NCBI RefSeq assembly: GCF_021458635.1
Contig: NZ_JAIRDQ010000001.1
Span: forward strand, 1,240,001 to 1,304,000
Direction: 5' to 3'
Origin: Bradyrhizobium monzae
GTDB taxonomy: Bacteria; Pseudomonadota; Alphaproteobacteria; Rhizobiales; Xanthobacteraceae
DNA: 64,000 bases
Positions 8,317 to 20,382 of the stretch are shown here, piece by piece. The position numbers and the translations under genes are program-made. Every line of letters starts with the position of its first letter. The first letter of the stretch is position 1. The notes beneath the pieces are model-generated. The model was not told where the DNA came from. It did no database searches and saw nothing but the letters and a program-made list of their open reading frames with translations.

Positions 8317-9927
8317 ATGACCGAAACCGACGTCGTCATCATCGGCGCTGGCCATAACGGCCTCACCTGCGCGGCTTATCTCGCGATGGCAGGCTTGCGC
8401 GTGCATGTGGTCGAGCGCCGCAAGGTGGTCGGCGGGGCGGCGGTCACGGAGGAGTTTCATCCGGGCTTCCGCAACTCGGTCGCGGCCTACACGGTGAGCC
8501 TGCTCAACCCGCAGGTCGTCCGTGATCTGGGCCTCGCCGAGCAGGGCCTGCGCGTGGTCGAGCGGCGCGCGCAGAACTTTCTGCCCGCACCCGAAGGCGA
8601 CTATCTCCTCACCGGCGAGGGCCGGACCAAGGCCTCCGTCGCGCGGCTGAGCGCTCGCGACGCCGATGCGCTCGACGGGTTTTCGCGCGAGCTCGAGGAC
8701 ATCGCCGACGTGTTGCGGCAGTTCGTGCTGCGTGCGCCGCCGAACCTGCTCGGCAGTTTTGGCATCGGCGCCATCCGCGAGGCAGCGAACGCGTTGACGA
8801 CGGCCAACATCCTGCGCGGCCTGACGCTGGAGCAGAGCCGCAACCTGCTCGATCTCTTCACCCGCTCGGCCGGCGAGATGTTGGACGAGCGATTCGAGCA
8901 CGATCTGGTCAAGGCGCTGTTCGGCTTCGATGCCATCGTCGGCAATTATGCGAGCCCTTACGCCGCCGGCTCAGCCTACGTGATGCTGCATCACGCCTTC
9001 GGCGAGGTGAACGGCAAGAAGGGCGTCTGGGGCCACGCCATCGGCGGCATGGGCGCGATCACGCAGGCGATGGCGCGCGCTGCGCGCGGGCGCGGCGTCA
9101 CGATCGACCTTGATGCCGGCGTGCGCGAAGTGATCGTCGAGCGCGATCGCGCCGTCGGCGTCGTGCTGGAGAACGGCGCGACCATTCGCGCCAAATATGT
9201 CGCGGCCAACGTCAATCCAAAGCTGCTCTATACGCGGTTGATTGCGGCCGATGCCCTGCCCACGGATTTCCTCACCCGCATCCGTCACTGGAAGAACGGC
9301 TCCGGCACCTTCCGCATGAACGTGGCGCTGGATCGCCTGCCCTCCTTCACGGCGTTGCCGGGCAACGGCGATCACCTCTCCTCCGGCATCATTCTGGCCC
9401 CGAGCCTCGGCTATATGGACCGCGCGTATCTCGATGCACGGGCGCAGGGCTGGAGCCGTCAGCCAATCGTCGAGATGCTGATCCCCTCGACGCTCGACGA
9501 CACGCTCGCGCCCGCGGGACAACACGTCGCGAGCCTGTTCTGCCAGCACGTCGCGCCGGAGCTACCTGACGGCAAGTCTTGGGACGACCATCGCGACGAG
9601 GTCGCCGATCTCATGATCGCAACGGTGGACAGCTACGCGCCCGGCTTTTCGGCGAGCGTGGTCGGGCGCCAGATCCTTTCCCCGCTCGATCTCGAGCGGC
9701 AATTCGGGCTGCTCGGCGGCGACATTTTTCATGGCGCGCTGACCTTGAACCAGCTGTTCTCGGCGCGGCCGATGCTGGGCCATGCCGATTATCGGGGGCC
9801 GCTGAAGGGCCTCTACCATTGCGGCTCCGGCGCCCATCCCGGCGGCGGCGTCACCGGCGCCCCCGGCCATAACGCAGCGCAGGCGATCTTGCGGGACCAC
9901 CGCTCCCCGTTCGCAAGCCGTGGATAG
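8317..9927 (+). CDS. FAD-dependent oxidoreductase, phytoene-dehydrogenase-like (CrtI/PYROXD2 family)
   Basis: A 536-residue flavoprotein with the N-terminal dinucleotide fold VVIIGAGHNGLTCAAYLAMAG followed by the acidic strand end VVERR. The C-terminal FAD region (LYHCGSGAHPGGGVTGAPG) is characteristic of the CrtI superfamily. There are no other carotenoid genes nearby, so a role in carotenoid desaturation is not supported; the non-carotenoid PYROXD2-like branch is more likely. It stands alone between a divergent transporter gene and the repeat-rich gap that begins at its own stop codon. Confidence 0.85.
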   Translation: MTETDVVIIGAGHNGLTCAAYLAMAGLRVHVVERRKVVGGAAVTEEFHPGFRNSVAAYTVSLLNPQVVRDLGLAEQGLRVVERRAQNFLPAPEGDYLLTGEGRTKASVARLSARDADALDGFSRELEDIADVLRQFVLRAPPNLLGSFGIGAIREAANALTTANILRGLTLEQSRNLLDLFTRSAGEMLDERFEHDLVKALFGFDAIVGNYASPYAAGSAYVMLHHAFGEVNGKKGVWGHAIGGMGAITQAMARAARGRGVTIDLDAGVREVIVERDRAVGVVLENGATIRAKYVAANVNPKLLYTRLIAADALPTDFLTRIRHWKNGSGTFRMNVALDRLPSFTALPGNGDHLSSGIILAPSLGYMDRAYLDARAQGWSRQPIVEMLIPSTLDDTLAPAGQHVASLFCQHVAPELPDGKSWDDHRDEVADLMIATVDSYAPGFSASVVGRQILSPLDLERQFGLLGGDIFHGALTLNQLFSARPMLGHADYRGPLKGLYHCGSGAHPGGGVTGAPGHNAAQAILRDHRSPFASRG

Positions 9928-10086
9928 CTCTGTGGATGAGCTGTGGACAGGTCTGTTGGCAGAGTTGTGGAGAAGCCGTGGATGCCCAGCGCGACGGCTT
10001 GGTACAAGCCCGGGTCAAGCTGTGGAGAACCGACCGGATAAGTCGGGTATGACCGGGTGGATAGCCATCGCATCATGAGTGGATAG
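9919..10086 (+). repeat. Cluster of DnaA-box-like repeats (TGTGGAtaa type), all one orientation
   Basis: At least eight copies of a 9-mer related to TGTGGATAA (the complement of the DnaA box TTATCCACA) lie within about 170 bp. Examples are TGTGGATGA at 9931, TGTGGACAG at 9942, TGTGGAGAA at 9966 and 10021, CGTGGATGC at 9977, GGTGGATAG at 10056 and AGTGGATAG at 10078. The three best (9931, 9966, 10021) match 8 of 9 bases; none is perfect. The first copy overlaps the stop codon of the flavoprotein gene. The rest of this gap, to 10233, holds the G run and a possible flp terminator, and no gene that I can see. Confidence 0.55.
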
Positions 10087-10091
10087 ACTGT

Positions 10092-10104
10092 GGGGGGGGG
10101 GGGG
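10092..10104 (+). repeat. Homopolymer run of 13 G
   Basis: An uninterrupted run of 13 guanines directly follows the last TGTGG repeat. It is non-coding. It could be slippage-prone or an assembly artefact; nothing in the flanks distinguishes these. Confidence 0.9.
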
Positions 10105-10189
10105 CGCCCAACAATGAGCTTTCACTTGCCCCCAAACGACTTCGCCCGCCAGAGGGCAATTCCCCCAGCGGGCGCTGGTCAAATAAGCC

Positions 10190-10228
10190 GTCTATGAAGA
10201 AAGTGGCCCCCACTGGGAAATGGGAGGC
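10190..10228 (-). terminator. Possible rho-independent terminator of flp
   Basis: Just downstream of the flp stop on the minus strand, GCCTCCCA can pair with TGGGGGC (one bulge, 8-base loop, 10206-10228), followed by the pyrimidine-rich CACTTTCTTC. The T tract is interrupted, so this is only a moderate candidate. Confidence 0.35.
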
Positions 10229-10233
10229 AGAAA

Positions 10234-10398
10234 TTACTTCAAGGAGCTGCTAATCGAACCGAACTTGTCGTTCAGCGTGGTGCCCAGGTTGTTCACCACG
10301 GTGATGATCGCCAGCGCGATACCGGCCGCGATGAGACCGTACTCGATCGCGGTTGCGCCAGACTCATCGGACCAGAACTTCGAAACCATGCGCTTCAA
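10234..10398 (-). CDS. Flp family type IVb pilin
   Basis: A 54-residue pilin subunit beginning MKRMVSKFWSDESGATAIEY. It has a short basic leader, the GATAIEYGLIA motif typical of Flp/TadE-type pilins with the conserved Glu-Tyr after the processing region, one membrane helix, and a short polar tail ending SSSLK. The TTG at 10398 is chosen as start because GGAGG sits 6 bp upstream of it, whereas the ATG at 10389 would be 15 bp away. No tad/cpa assembly genes are in the window, so this is an orphan pilin gene whose export machinery must be elsewhere. It is transcribed away from prmA. Confidence 0.9.
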   Translation of the reverse strand: MKRMVSKFWSDESGATAIEYGLIAAGIALAIITVVNNLGTTLNDKFGSISSSLK

Positions 10399-10553
10399 GA
10401 CTCGCCTCCATTTCCATTCAAGGGTGTGTTGGCTGGATCCAACATCCGGGAAAGTACGGTCTGCAACCTACGGCCCGGTTAACTTGGGAATTGCAAGTTA
10501 TACGGAAAATTGGGAACAAAAGTTCCAAAAATTGAACGCGACGGAACCTTAGA

Positions 10554-11441
10554 ATGCAGCCTTTACCCACCCATCGCGCCAGTTTTTCGATCGGCAACGA
10601 GGCTGCCGCCAGGCGTGTCGTCGACGTCCTCACGGACGTCTTTTTCGAGGGCGATGCTGCGGTCGCCGCCTTCGAGCGGCCGGACGGCCAATGGGACGTC
10701 ACGCTGCATTTTGCCGAGGCGCCGGATCAGGAATTGCTCCGCGAACTCGTTGCAACTTCAGCAGGAAATAACATCGCCGCCACGCTTGCCTTCGACACGA
10801 TCGAGGCCAAGGACTGGGTCAAGGCGAGCCTGGAGGATCTCGTCCCGGTCCCGGCCGGGCGCTTCGTCGTCCATGGCAGCCACGATCGCGACCGCGTGGC
10901 GCAAAACAAGCTCGCCATCGAGATCGAGGCGGCGCTCGCCTTCGGAACCGGCCACCACGGCACCACGCGTGGCTGTTTACTTCTGCTTGACCATGTCCTG
11001 AAACAAGCGCGGCCGCAGCGCGTGCTCGACCTCGGCACCGGAACCGGCGTGCTGGGGATCGCGGCGGCCAAAGCGCTGCATCGCGCGGTGCTGGCCTCCG
11101 ATATCGACCCGCCTTCCGTGCGGGTCGCGGCCGAGAACGCGACACTGAACGAAGCCGGTTATTATGTGCGAGTGATCCGGGCCACCGGCTTCGCTGCGCC
11201 GGACTTTGCCAAAAACGGCCCGTTCGACCTGGTGCTGGCCAACATCCTTGCCAATCCGTTACGCCAATTGGCAGGTCCGATGGTCCGGCATCTTGCGCCT
11301 GGCGCCCGCGTCATCCTCTCCGGCCTGTTGACCCATCAGGCTCCCGCCGTGATCGCCGCCTACCGCGCGCGCGGCCTCGTGCCGTTGCGGCACCTGCGGA
11401 TCGAAGGGTGGAGCAGCCTGCTGCTGCGGAAGATGGCGTGA
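10554..11441 (+). CDS. prmA: Ribosomal protein L11 methyltransferase
   Basis: SAM-dependent enzyme that trimethylates ribosomal protein L11. The 295 residues carry the family block FGTGHHGTT (129-137), the SAM-binding loop DLGTGTGVLGIAA (159-171), the acidic strand end ASDIDP and the substrate motif LANILANPL. The N-terminal 100 residues form the L11-binding domain, shorter and more divergent than in E. coli. The ATG at 10554 is preceded by GGAA. It stands between flp and a minus-strand small gene. Confidence 0.93.
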   Translation: MQPLPTHRASFSIGNEAAARRVVDVLTDVFFEGDAAVAAFERPDGQWDVTLHFAEAPDQELLRELVATSAGNNIAATLAFDTIEAKDWVKASLEDLVPVPAGRFVVHGSHDRDRVAQNKLAIEIEAALAFGTGHHGTTRGCLLLLDHVLKQARPQRVLDLGTGTGVLGIAAAKALHRAVLASDIDPPSVRVAAENATLNEAGYYVRVIRATGFAAPDFAKNGPFDLVLANILANPLRQLAGPMVRHLAPGARVILSGLLTHQAPAVIAAYRARGLVPLRHLRIEGWSSLLLRKMA

Positions 11442-11500
11442 ACGCGGCCGGCGGGCACGGCGCGTTGCGCCTTTGCCCATCCAGCATCAACGATGCCGCG

Positions 11501-11680
11501 TTACTCCGCGGGCTTGTCATCCCGGCGCGTCGGCCCCTCGTCTCGCAATGCCCGCCTCGCGCGACGCTCGGCGACGCGATCCATCATCTGGCTGATGAGG
11601 CCGCGCGGCTTCTCCGGTGTCGTTGCTGCGGGTGCGCCGCGCACCGGCGGCGAAATCTTTTCAAACGTGAACGCTGGCAT
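11501..11680 (-). CDS. Small uncharacterised protein (59 aa)
   Basis: Begins MPAFTFEKISPPVRG and ends DDKPAE; charged, no membrane segment or signal peptide. The N-terminal half is Pro/Ala-rich; the C-terminal half is an amphipathic, Arg-rich helix candidate (about residues 27-46). The start is well supported: GAGGGG lies 8 bp before the ATG. It is convergent with prmA (59 bp apart) and divergent from the aminopeptidase gene. I have the impression that similar short proteins sit beside this aminopeptidase in related genomes, but that is from memory. Function unknown. Confidence 0.65.
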   Translation of the reverse strand: MPAFTFEKISPPVRGAPAATTPEKPRGLISQMMDRVAERRARRALRDEGPTRRDDKPAE

Positions 11681-11865
11681 CGTGTGTCCCCTCGCCGTTG
11701 AGATGAACCACTTGCTCGAATTTCCCTGTTATTCGGACGAAGCGCAACTGCTGCATCCTTTACTCCACTCAATTCGAATGGAATTGTTTCAAGCACAGTC
11801 CATGCCAGATGAGACGGCAAATGCGTCTACATTGCGGACCAGTCTCCATGATCCTAAACTGAGCC

Positions 11866-13692
11866 ATGTTCGAAGCACACTTCCAGACATTCGAGGAGCC
11901 CGAGGCCGGCGTCGCATTGACGGCGCGGCTCGCCGCACTCCGTGAAGAACTCGCCCGCCGCAAGCTCACCGGCTTCGTCATTCCGCGTGCCGATCAGCAG
12001 CAGAATGAATATGTAGCCCCCTGCGAAGAACGGCTCGCCTGGCTGACCGGCTTTACCGGATCGGCCGGGCTCGCAGTCGTGCTGACCCAGGACGCTGCAT
12101 TGTTCGTCGACGGCCGCTACACGATCCAGGCGGCCAAGCAGGTCGACGCCAAGGCGTGGACGGTGGAATCGCTGATCGATCCGCCGCCGGAGAGCTGGGT
12201 CTCGGCGCATCTCAAGTCTGGCGATCGCCTAGGATTTGATCCGTGGCTGCACACTTTTGCGGCAGCTGAGCGCCTCTCGGCCGCCTGCGCCAAGGCCGGT
12301 GCCGAACTGGTCGCGGTCGACAGCAATCCCATCGACGCGGTCTGGCAGGATCGGCCGCAGCCGCCGGTCGCGCCGGTCGCGATACATGGCCTGCAATATG
12401 CCGGTGTCGCCGAGGCCGAGAAGGTGGCCCAAATCAAGGGCGAGATCGAGAAATCAGGGGCCGACGCGCTGGTGCTGTCGGACAGCCACGCGGTCGCCTG
12501 GACTTTCAACATCCGCGGCGCCGACGTCGCACATACGCCGCTGCCGCTGTCCTACGCACTTGTGCCCAAGGTCGGCCGGCCGACTGTGTTCATCGACCAC
12601 CGCAAGCTATCCAACCTGACGCGCGACCATCTCGAGCAATCGGCCGACGTCCGCGAGCCCGATGCGCTGACGCCGACGCTGATGGCGCTCGCCAAAAGCG
12701 GCGCAGCAATCGCGCTCGACAGCGCCACGGCGGCCGACGCGCTGAGCCGGTTGATCACGGGCGGCGGCGGCAAGCCGGTGCGCGGCAGCGATCCGATTGC
12801 GCTGCTCAAGGCCGTGAAGAACGCGACCGAGATCAAGGGGACGCAGACGGCGCACCGGCGCGATGCGATCGCACTGGCGCGTTTCCTCGCCTTCATCGAT
12901 CGCGAGGCAGGAAGCGGCAAGCTCACCGAGATCGACGCGGTCGAAGCGCTGGAGACGTTCCGCCGCGACACCGGCGCGTTGAAGGACGTGTCGTTTCCGA
13001 CCATCTCCGGCACCGGCCCGAACGGCGCCATCGTGCACTACCGCGTCACCCGCAAGAGCAACCGGCGGATTGCACGCGGCGATCTCTTGTTGATCGATTC
13101 CGGCGCGCAATATGAGGACGGCACCACCGACGTCACCCGCACCATGGCGGTGGGCGAGCCCACCGAGGAGATGCGCGACCGCTTCACCCGCGTGCTGCGC
13201 GGCCATATCGCGATCGCGCGCGCGATCTTCCCCGACGGCACCACCGGCGCGCAGCTCGACACGCTGGCGCGGCAATATCTCTGGGCCGCTGGTGTCGATT
13301 TCGAGCACGGCACCGGCCATGGCGTCGGTAGCTATCTCAGTGTGCACGAAGGCCCGGCGCGGATCTCGAAACTCGGCACCACGCCGCTGAAGCGCGGCAT
13401 GATCCTCTCCAACGAGCCCGGCTATTACAAGACCGACGGTTTTGGCATCCGCATCGAGAACCTCGAGCTGGTGGTCGCCGCCGACATCAAGGGCGCCGAG
13501 AAATCGATGAATGAGTTCGAGACGCTGACGCTGGCGCCGATCGATCGCCGGCTCATCGACGCAGCAATGCTGAGCAAGGAAGAGCTCACCTGGCTCAATG
13601 CCTACCACGCGCGTGTCCGCGCCGAGGTTGGGCCAGCGCTGGACGAGGCAACGAAGGCGTGGCTAGAGCAGGCGACGGCGGATTTGACGTAG
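11866..13692 (+). CDS. Aminopeptidase P family protein (M24B, Xaa-Pro aminopeptidase)
   Basis: A 608-residue cytosolic metallopeptidase that removes an N-terminal residue preceding proline. It has two creatinase-like N-terminal domains (about 1-300) and a C-terminal pita-bread catalytic domain. Metal ligands are visible in LLIDSGAQYEDGTTDVTR (two Asp), GTGHGVG (His), LSNEPGYY (Glu) and IRIENLELV (Glu). The length and the PCEERLAWLTGFTGSAG stretch match the long, eukaryote-like XPNPEP1 branch. It is monocistronic, with the next gene starting 219 bp downstream. Confidence 0.93.
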   Translation: MFEAHFQTFEEPEAGVALTARLAALREELARRKLTGFVIPRADQQQNEYVAPCEERLAWLTGFTGSAGLAVVLTQDAALFVDGRYTIQAAKQVDAKAWTVESLIDPPPESWVSAHLKSGDRLGFDPWLHTFAAAERLSAACAKAGAELVAVDSNPIDAVWQDRPQPPVAPVAIHGLQYAGVAEAEKVAQIKGEIEKSGADALVLSDSHAVAWTFNIRGADVAHTPLPLSYALVPKVGRPTVFIDHRKLSNLTRDHLEQSADVREPDALTPTLMALAKSGAAIALDSATAADALSRLITGGGGKPVRGSDPIALLKAVKNATEIKGTQTAHRRDAIALARFLAFIDREAGSGKLTEIDAVEALETFRRDTGALKDVSFPTISGTGPNGAIVHYRVTRKSNRRIARGDLLLIDSGAQYEDGTTDVTRTMAVGEPTEEMRDRFTRVLRGHIAIARAIFPDGTTGAQLDTLARQYLWAAGVDFEHGTGHGVGSYLSVHEGPARISKLGTTPLKRGMILSNEPGYYKTDGFGIRIENLELVVAADIKGAEKSMNEFETLTLAPIDRRLIDAAMLSKEELTWLNAYHARVRAEVGPALDEATKAWLEQATADLT

Positions 13693-13803
13693 CGCGCATG
13701 GCGCTACGCGGTTCGCGCAAGGCTTGACCGCTTTCGCCCGCAACCATGACGGGCTTTGCACGCTCCTGACGTAGTTTGCCCGTAAAACAACGGCCTCCTG
13801 CAC

Positions 13804-13820
13804 ACTGTTATTATAACAGT
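13804..13820. promoter_or_regulatory. Perfect 17-bp palindrome upstream of an MFS exporter gene
   Basis: ACTGTTATTATAACAGT reads the same on both strands around a central T. It is unusually AT-rich for this sequence and lies 92 bp before the MFS start at 13912. A second perfect palindrome, TTCGAATTCGAA, lies at 13888-13899. The first looks like an operator for a dimeric repressor. It could also be a weak terminator for the aminopeptidase gene, but it has no T tract. Confidence 0.45.
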
Positions 13821-13911
13821 CCCAGAATCGGTATAGCCGCATTCCGAAACGCCGATTTCCGTCTTGTGCAAGCGCGCTACAGTCCGATTCGAATTCGAAA
13901 GACGGACGCGC

Positions 13912-15192
13912 ATGCACGGCATGATCAGCAGACCGCCGGGGACGGCGACGGCAAACATTGCGACCTCGCGCGTGGTGTTGCTGCTGCTGGTCGTGATGAC
14001 CGGGATCGCGCCGATCTCGCTCTACATCCTGGTTCCGGCGCTGCCCGTGCTGGCGACGACGTTCGGCCGCGACATCTCGATCGCGCAGATGACGGTGTCG
14101 CTCTACATGGTCGGCATCGCGCTGTCGCAGCTGATCATGGGACCGCTGTCGGACAAATTCGGCCGGCGCCCGGTACTGCTTGGCGGCCTCGCGCTGATGG
14201 TGGCGGCGAGCGTCGCCTGCATCTTCGCCGAAACCCTGCCGCAGCTGATCGCAGCGCGCTTCTTCCAGGCGCTCGGCGGCGCCTCCGGCATGGTGGTCAG
14301 CCGCGCCATCATCCGCGACATCTACGAGCGCGACCGTGTCGCCTCCATGATCAGCCTCGTGGTCGCCGCCCTGATGATCGGCCAGATGGTGTCGCCGCTC
14401 ACCGGCGGCCTGATCGAGACCGCGTTCGGCTGGCGCGCGATCTTCTACGCCGTCACGATCGCCGCGATTGCAGTTGCGGTCGGCATTGCGATTGCCCTGC
14501 CCGAGACGCGCCGTGACCGCGCGGTCGGAAGTGGCGGCTTTCGCAGCGACGTCGGCACCCTGATCAAGAGCCGCGCTTTCATCGGCTATGTGATGTGCCA
14601 GGTGCTGGCGTCCCAGATCATCTTCACGTTCGCCGGCGGCGGCCCCTATATCGTGGTGACGCAGATGGGCCGGACCAGCGCCGAATACGGCGCGTGGTTC
14701 GCGACGACGGGCTTTGCCTATCTGGTCGGCAACCTGCTCTGCGTGCGTTTCGCGCCGCGGCACTCGTTGGAAAAGCTGATCTGGTTCGGACTCGGCCTGC
14801 AACTCTGCGGCAGCGTGTTGAACCTGCTCTGGAGCTTTACCGGCTGGAACGAGGCGCCAGCCTGGCTGTTCGGCACGCAGATGATCGTGATGGTCGGCAA
14901 TGCCTTCGTGATGGCGAATTCCGCCGCCGGCGCGATCAGCATCCGTCCCGAAGCCGCCGGCGCCGCATCAGGCGCGATGGGCTTTCTGCAGCAGGGGATC
15001 GGCGCGCTGATGTCGCAATTCGGCGCCTATCTCGGCGGCCACTCCGCCACAACGCTGCCGTTGACCTCGGCGGTGCTTGCGGTCTCGCTGCTTTGCGCCT
15101 CGACAATGCTCTTCATCGTCCCCCGTCGAGAACTGGTGGTGAGCGAGACATTGATCGAACAGGCGGAGGAGGAAGAGACGGGGATGATGTGA
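13912..15192 (+). CDS. MFS drug-resistance transporter, Bcr/CflA type
   Basis: A 426-residue, 12-helix inner-membrane antiporter. The DHA1 signature is present: GPLSDKFGRRPVLLGG in loop 2-3, then RFFQALGGASGMVVSRAIIRD in helix 4-5, which is diagnostic of the Bcr/CflA group. The frame is open back to a TTG at 13864; the ATG at 13912 gives the usual short N-terminus. It probably exports a drug or small metabolite with proton antiport. A palindromic candidate operator lies upstream, but no local regulator gene is adjacent. Convergent with ligA. Confidence 0.9.
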   Translation: MHGMISRPPGTATANIATSRVVLLLLVVMTGIAPISLYILVPALPVLATTFGRDISIAQMTVSLYMVGIALSQLIMGPLSDKFGRRPVLLGGLALMVAASVACIFAETLPQLIAARFFQALGGASGMVVSRAIIRDIYERDRVASMISLVVAALMIGQMVSPLTGGLIETAFGWRAIFYAVTIAAIAVAVGIAIALPETRRDRAVGSGGFRSDVGTLIKSRAFIGYVMCQVLASQIIFTFAGGGPYIVVTQMGRTSAEYGAWFATTGFAYLVGNLLCVRFAPRHSLEKLIWFGLGLQLCGSVLNLLWSFTGWNEAPAWLFGTQMIVMVGNAFVMANSAAGAISIRPEAAGAASGAMGFLQQGIGALMSQFGAYLGGHSATTLPLTSAVLAVSLLCASTMLFIVPRRELVVSETLIEQAEEEETGMM

Positions 15193-15213
15193 GGTGCGGC
15201 GCGCCCTCTCCAC

Positions 15214-15247
15214 GTCATTGCTTCGCCGCTTCGCTCCTCGCAATGAC
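15214..15247. repeat. Short palindromic intergenic repeat (GTCATTGC...GCAATGAC)
   Basis: GTCATTGC and GCAATGAC form an 8-bp stem around GC-rich sequence between the convergent MFS and ligA genes. A related, less symmetrical copy is at 31090-31118. It resembles a REP-like element and may serve as a bidirectional transcription barrier. Confidence 0.6.
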
Positions 15248-15258
15248 AGGAGGAAACC

Positions 15259-19240
<3,982 letters not shown>

Positions 19241-19263
19241 GGAACCAGATTTCCTAGCCGAGA

Positions 19264-20151
19264 CTAGAGGCCTATCCCCTTGAAGGTCCGGCTGATCCAG
19301 GACCCCTGATTCTCGCTCGGCTCGAGACCGCCGGATTTTACAAGATTATAGGCGTCCTTGTACCACCGGCTGTCGGGAAAATTATGCCCGAGCACGGCGG
19401 CGGCGGTCTGGGCCTCGCCGACGATGCCGATCGACATGTAGGCCTCCGTGAGGCGGTAGAGCGCCTCCTCGACGTGGCGCGTGGTCTGGTACTGCGTCAC
19501 CACGGCCTTGTAGCGGTTGATCGCCGCCGTGTAGTCGCGCTTCCCCATGTAGTAGCGGCCGACATTCATTTCCTTGCCAGCAAGCTGGTCGCGCGCCCCC
19601 TCGATCTTGGCCTTGGCGGAGGTCGCATATTCGGACGTCGGATATTTGCGCACCACCTCTTCCAGCGAGGCGATCGCTTTCTCGGTACGGGCCTGGTCGC
19701 GGCTGATGTCCGGGATCTGGTCGTAATGCGAGGCGGCGATCAGATATTGCGCGTAAGCGGCGTCCGGGCTGCCGGGATGCAGGGTAACGTAGCGGGTGGC
19801 AGCGCCGATGCAGCTGTCATAGTCGCCGCCCTGGTAGGACGCGTAGGCCGACATCAGCAGCGATTTGCGCGCCCAGTCGGAATAGGGATGCTGGCGGTCA
19901 ACCTCTTCGAACTTCTTGTTCGCCGCCTTCATGTCCTTCTTTTCGTTCATGAGGTACAAGCCCTCATTGTAGATCTTGTCGGCAGGCTCCTCGACGAAGG
20001 TATCGTCCTTGTTGGTGAACTTGTCCCAGAGCGCGCCGGTGCCGCAGCCGGCCAGCGGCAGCGCGAGCACGAAGAGCGTCGCGGCCTGAAGCAGCCCACG
20101 GGCTCGCGGTGAAACGAAAAGATATCCGCGCGTCATACGCTGTGCCGACAT
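19264..20151 (-). CDS. bamD: Outer membrane assembly lipoprotein BamD
   Basis: Essential lipoprotein of the BAM complex, which folds beta-barrel proteins into the outer membrane. The 295 residues have a lipoprotein signal peptide with lipobox LAGC (Cys36) followed by five TPR-like repeats, for example KDMKAANKKFEEVDRQHPYS and YDSCIGAATRYVTLHPGSP. The ATG at 20151 is preferred because AGGT lies just upstream; an ATG at 20136 is possible. It follows lpxC, with 231 bp between, so both envelope genes are expressed from the same strand as the dcw cluster. Confidence 0.95.
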   Translation of the reverse strand: MSAQRMTRGYLFVSPRARGLLQAATLFVLALPLAGCGTGALWDKFTNKDDTFVEEPADKIYNEGLYLMNEKKDMKAANKKFEEVDRQHPYSDWARKSLLMSAYASYQGGDYDSCIGAATRYVTLHPGSPDAAYAQYLIAASHYDQIPDISRDQARTEKAIASLEEVVRKYPTSEYATSAKAKIEGARDQLAGKEMNVGRYYMGKRDYTAAINRYKAVVTQYQTTRHVEEALYRLTEAYMSIGIVGEAQTAAAVLGHNFPDSRWYKDAYNLVKSGGLEPSENQGSWISRTFKGIGL

Positions 20152-20382
20152 GAATTTGAGACCTGACGCCCTGTGATGCGGTACCCGCCAGCCCATGATC
20201 CCGTCACGGGCGCGAAATGTGACCGTGGTGCCTGCCCTGCGACCACGTCGGTGTAACCGAAAAACGATTGTTAACCCATCGGATAGGCAGGCATTCCGCC
20301 CGGATTAAGGCGAAATCGCCGCAATCCTAGTCGATCATGGTTACCAGGAGTTTCCCGGATAAAACGCCAGCCGCAGCAGGCT

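Noticed and set aside
9813..10076. Minus-strand frame spanning the DnaA-like repeats
   Set aside because: It overlaps the flavoprotein gene end, has no start signal and its composition follows the repeats.
9919..10104. Chromosomal replication origin
   Set aside because: Boxes are imperfect and there is no AT-rich unwinding region or dnaA, hemE or similar gene next to it.
10220..10552. 110-codon plus frame antisense to flp
   Set aside because: The minus strand here encodes a clear Flp pilin, so the plus frame is a shadow.
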